Source: CAZLDI01 sp964558415
Lineage (GTDB): Bacteria > Chloroflexota > Dehalococcoidia > SM23-28-2 > RBG-16-64-32
DNA: 24,021 bases
Direction of reading: 5' to 3'
NCBI GenBank assembly: GCA_964558415.1
Contig: CAZLDI010000028.1
Coordinates: 1 to 24,021, forward strand
The notes under the pieces were generated by a model, which was given only the letters and a program-made list of their open reading frames with translations, was not told where the DNA came from and made no database searches. A program made the translations under genes and the position numbers. Of the stretch, positions 21,341 through 24,021 are shown piece by piece. Positions within the stretch are counted from its first letter, which is position 1. The number at the start of each line of letters is the position of its first letter.

Positions 21341-24021
21341 ATGACTGTCTTGAGGTCACGGGTCCTGAGACTCATACCGTTCATAGCCGTTGCCGTGTTT
21401 GTGGCCGTTGCCCTGACACGCTCCAACGCCGTCAACAACGGCGGATTCGAAATCGACGCAAACCAGACGCCGGGCGTGACGCCGGGCCTCTACTCCGGCA
21501 CTGATTTCCCCGCCGGAGACGATTGGGCGCAGGGCGCCAGCCAGAACGGCGTCTTCCTCGCCAGCGCCGGCGCCCCCCACACCGCTGCCGCCGACTGCTA
21601 CGGGTCCAACATCGACTTGAACCCCGCCATCAACGGCACGCCCTTCTTCGTCTGTGACGGCAACAGTGACCCCACCTTCCCGCTGGAGCCGGAGCTCAGC
21701 ATCGTCAGTCCCTCGGGCAAGACCCAGGACCAGGTCTGGCCCATCACGCCCGGTAACGTGCCGGGCAAGGACGACTTCTCCCACGCCTACTTCCTCTTCC
21801 GCTTCGCCGACTCCATCTGCGATGCCGACACCGACCCCGACGACCCCTTCGTCTACATGGCCGCCCACCGCGGCGGCAACGAAGGCGACGCCTTCTGGGG
21901 CTTCGAGTTCAACCAGGTCCCGCCCGCCGGCCTCGACGCCCTCCAGACGCCGGGCACCGACCCTGACAACATGTTCGACCTCGTCTTCAAGCACGCCGAC
22001 GGCCCCGACCCGGACTCCCTCCCGGACGACGGCCGCAGCCTCAACGACCTCCTTGTCTCCTTCACCCTGGAGGGCGGCGGCGATGAGGTCATCCTCGAGC
22101 TCTTCAGCTGGGACCCCACGAACACCTCGGCGACGACCTTTGGCACCTACGAGCCGATCACTGTATTCGACTGCCCAGGAGACCCCGGTAGCCAGGGCAA
22201 CTCCCTGCTCGACACCAACCGCGAGCTGGCCGACGGCTCAGACAACGGCCCGCAGGACGACCAGCACTCCATTGAGGCGCCGCCCTGGAACGTCCCGGCC
22301 TGCGACCCGACCCCCGGCGCCAGCGTTGAGTACGGCATCACTGGAGACGGCTTCGGTAACAGCTGCCGCCTGGCGCGCAGCGGACAGGCCGCGCACCTGC
22401 TGCCGACGCTGGACTTCGCGGAAGCCTCCATCGACCTCCAGGTCTTCGGCATCGACCAGTTCTGCTTCAACAGCCTGATCTTCACCAGCCGCAGCTCCCA
22501 GACGCTCGGCGACACCGGCTCCGACCTGAAGGACGTCGGTGGCGGTAGGATCCCGCTCTGCGGCGCCAACATCAGCATCGCCCAGGACGACACCAACGAA
22601 GTCAACGAGTGCCACACCTTCACGGTCACCGCCAACAAGATCGTCGGCGGCGTCACCAGCCCGGCGGACAACGGCAGCATCGTTGACGTCGACTTCACCG
22701 CAAACAACGGCGCGGTGGTGGGCGCCTGTGGCGGCCCCGCTGGCAACACCTGCGGCACCACCGGCACAGTTGCCGGCACCTGCACGGCCTCAGCCGTGTC
22801 CGCCAGCGCCGGAACTATCACTGCGCACGCCTCCGCTGACCTCCTCGTGTTCGGGGAGAACTTCCATGTCGAAACGAACGGCACCGCCGGCAACTCCGGC
22901 GACGCCGTCAAGGTATTCGTCAACGCCCGGATCACCTTGACTCCCAGCACTGACACCAACGAAGTCGGGACTAACCACGTCCTCACCTGCACCATACAGA
23001 TAAACAAGGGCGACGGCGCCGGCTTCGTCAACGCCCCCAACGGCACTCTGTGCGACGCGGACATCGACTCCGGTCCCGGCTCCTTCGTCGGTGGCGACGA
23101 CGACTGCACCGTAGACGGAGGCGACGGCAACTGCACCATCACCATAACTTCGGCCGTCTCTGGCACCACTACCGTCTCCGCCTGCACTGAGGAGACCGCC
23201 CCGCCTAACGGTCTCGCGATCACCGTCAACAGCATCACTGTCAACCTCACGCGCTGCACGAACGGCGCCCAGGTGCAAACGGGCGTCTTCAACGGCAGCC
23301 CCGTTACCAAGGTCTGGGTCAACGCCAAGATCTCCCTCTCACCGACCACCGACACCAACGCGGTCGGCACCAACCACGTCATCACCTGCACCATCGAGGT
23401 AAACACCGGCTCCGGCTTCGTCCCGGCGCCCAACGGCACCCTCTGCGACGCGGACATCTCCGGCGTCGGCGGCTTCCTCGGCGGCGACGACGACTGCCTC
23501 ACCGACGGCGGCGACGGCAACTGTACGATCACAATTACCTCCGCCGTCTCCGGCACATCCACAGTCTCCGCCTGCACGGAAGAGTCCGCCCCTCCGGGAG
23601 GACTTACGGTCAGCGGCGTCGTCCTGTCCCGCTGCACCGACGGCGCGACAGTTGAAGTCGGTCACTCCAACGGCAACCCGGTTACCAAGGTCTGGGTCAA
23701 CGCCAAGATCAGTCTCTCACCGGCCACCGACACCAACGCGGTCGGCACCAACCACCAGATCACCTGCACCATCCAGGTCAACCCCGGCTCCGGCTTCGTC
23801 AACGCCCCGAACGGCACGATCTGCGACGGCAACATCGACTCCGGCCCCGGCGCCTTCGTCGGCGGCGACACCTGCGCAGTCGACGGCGGTGACGGCAACT
23901 GCATCCTCACCATCACCTCCGCAGTCTCCGGTACCACCGTCGTCTCCGCCTGCACCTCCGGCCTGACGGTCGGCGGCGTGGCGCTTACACGCTGCACTGA
24001 CGGCGCAGTCGTTGAAGTCGG
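21341..24021 (+). CDS. Large secreted protein with Cys-rich Ig-like repeats (3' end outside window)
   Basis: ATG 21341 follows GGGGAGG; the frame is open to the right edge, 893 residues visible, no stop. A signal peptide (MTVLRSRVLRLIPFIAVAVF to residue about 28) leads to an N-terminal region of about 380 residues. This is rich in Asp, Pro and Gly, with scattered Cys (FFVCDGNSDPTF, AYFLFRFADSICDADTDPDD, AFWGFEFNQV), and has no recognised fold. Tandem Ig-like domains then start with ISIAQDDTNEVNECHTFTVTA and continue with three near-identical units (TDTNxVGTNHxxTCTI, APNGTxCD, DGGDGNCxIT, SAVSGTTxVSACT). Each unit has about six Cys, suggesting disulfides outside the cell. The repeats resemble Big/invasin-type modules of adhesins or surface layers. 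C-terminal anchoring cannot be seen. Its promoter region carries Box C. Confidence 0.85.
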   Translation, partial: MTVLRSRVLRLIPFIAVAVFVAVALTRSNAVNNGGFEIDANQTPGVTPGLYSGTDFPAGDDWAQGASQNGVFLASAGAPHTAAADCYGSNIDLNPAINGTPFFVCDGNSDPTFPLEPELSIVSPSGKTQDQVWPITPGNVPGKDDFSHAYFLFRFADSICDADTDPDDPFVYMAAHRGGNEGDAFWGFEFNQVPPAGLDALQTPGTDPDNMFDLVFKHADGPDPDSLPDDGRSLNDLLVSFTLEGGGDEVILELFSWDPTNTSATTFGTYEPITVFDCPGDPGSQGNSLLDTNRELADGSDNGPQDDQHSIEAPPWNVPACDPTPGASVEYGITGDGFGNSCRLARSGQAAHLLPTLDFAEASIDLQVFGIDQFCFNSLIFTSRSSQTLGDTGSDLKDVGGGRIPLCGANISIAQDDTNEVNECHTFTVTANKIVGGVTSPADNGSIVDVDFTANNGAVVGACGGPAGNTCGTTGTVAGTCTASAVSASAGTITAHASADLLVFGENFHVETNGTAGNSGDAVKVFVNARITLTPSTDTNEVGTNHVLTCTIQINKGDGAGFVNAPNGTLCDADIDSGPGSFVGGDDDCTVDGGDGNCTITITSAVSGTTTVSACTEETAPPNGLAITVNSITVNLTRCTNGAQVQTGVFNGSPVTKVWVNAKISLSPTTDTNAVGTNHVITCTIEVNTGSGFVPAPNGTLCDADISGVGGFLGGDDDCLTDGGDGNCTITITSAVSGTSTVSACTEESAPPGGLTVSGVVLSRCTDGATVEVGHSNGNPVTKVWVNAKISLSPATDTNAVGTNHQITCTIQVNPGSGFVNAPNGTICDGNIDSGPGAFVGGDTCAVDGGDGNCILTITSAVSGTTVVSACTSGLTVGGVALTRCTDGAVVEV
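22910..24021 (+). repeat. Tandem 126-133-residue Ig-like coding repeats
   Basis: The phrase V-K-V-[WF]-V-N-A starts units with its Lys codon at 22910, 23309 and 23687, giving periods of 399 and 378 bp (133 and 126 codons). At DNA level the stretch coding TDTNAVGTNH is almost identical between units 2 and 3, which suggests recent duplication or gene conversion. A further unit would begin just past the window's end. Confidence 0.85.

Noticed and set aside
22147..23637. A 496-codon minus-strand open frame opposite the Ig-repeat gene
   Set aside because: It mirrors the repeat structure of the plus-strand gene, which has the signal peptide, ribosome site and continuous reading frame.

Overview
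The window is high-GC bacterial DNA with many GTG starts and several promoters that place the transcript start at or next to the start codon. It also carries secreted proteins with very long Pro-Thr stalks. Together with the copper-oxidase set and the trehalose synthase, this looks most like a Chloroflexota genome (Dehalococcoidia-like) or a relative. That assignment is an inference from protein style; there is no rRNA or other marker here to prove it.

Layout. 1-1935 (+): the end of a VWA protein, a two-TM K+ channel fused to an RCK domain, and a PAS-LuxR regulator overlapping the channel gene by 4 bp. 2043-6170 (+): a compact copper/redox cassette. It holds a BldC/MerR-like mini-regulator, a DoxX-like membrane protein, a small membrane protein, a Tat-exported NirK-like copper protein with altered active-site residues, a universal stress protein, a two-domain multicopper oxidase with a complete copper ligand set, and a membrane-anchored cupredoxin. 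6211-9387: housekeeping and single genes (VOC/epimerase-like, YegS/DagK-like lipid kinase, recF, and a ribbon-helix-helix regulator with a textbook leaderless promoter and upstream direct repeats).

9431-20067 is one long minus-strand block. In transcription order it holds an aldehyde dehydrogenase, a trehalose synthase 4 bp behind it, an OmpR/PhoB response regulator, a giant (PT)n-stalk surface protein, a small Cys-rich metallothionein-like protein, a (PTPS)n-stalk surface protein, a putative ~92-nt small RNA or attenuator, and a GAF-containing histidine kinase. 20222-21037 (-) are two tandem paralogous small secreted proteins. From 21341 (+) a large secreted protein with Cys-rich Ig-like repeats runs off the right end.

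How it may fit together. The copper cassette could form an exported electron-transfer or copper-handling chain (membrane DoxX protein, cupredoxin, two copper oxidases). In the right half, the same two-part box (GGTNNA-N5-GGTAAAC, exact 11-bp period, or its close variant) lies 93-97 bp from the starts of the Cys-rich gene, the (PT)n gene and the large Ig-repeat gene. An 11-bp tandem half-site is the usual geometry of OmpR/PhoB-family regulators, and one is encoded among these genes. The hypothesis worth testing is therefore a surface-protein regulon controlled by this two-component system.
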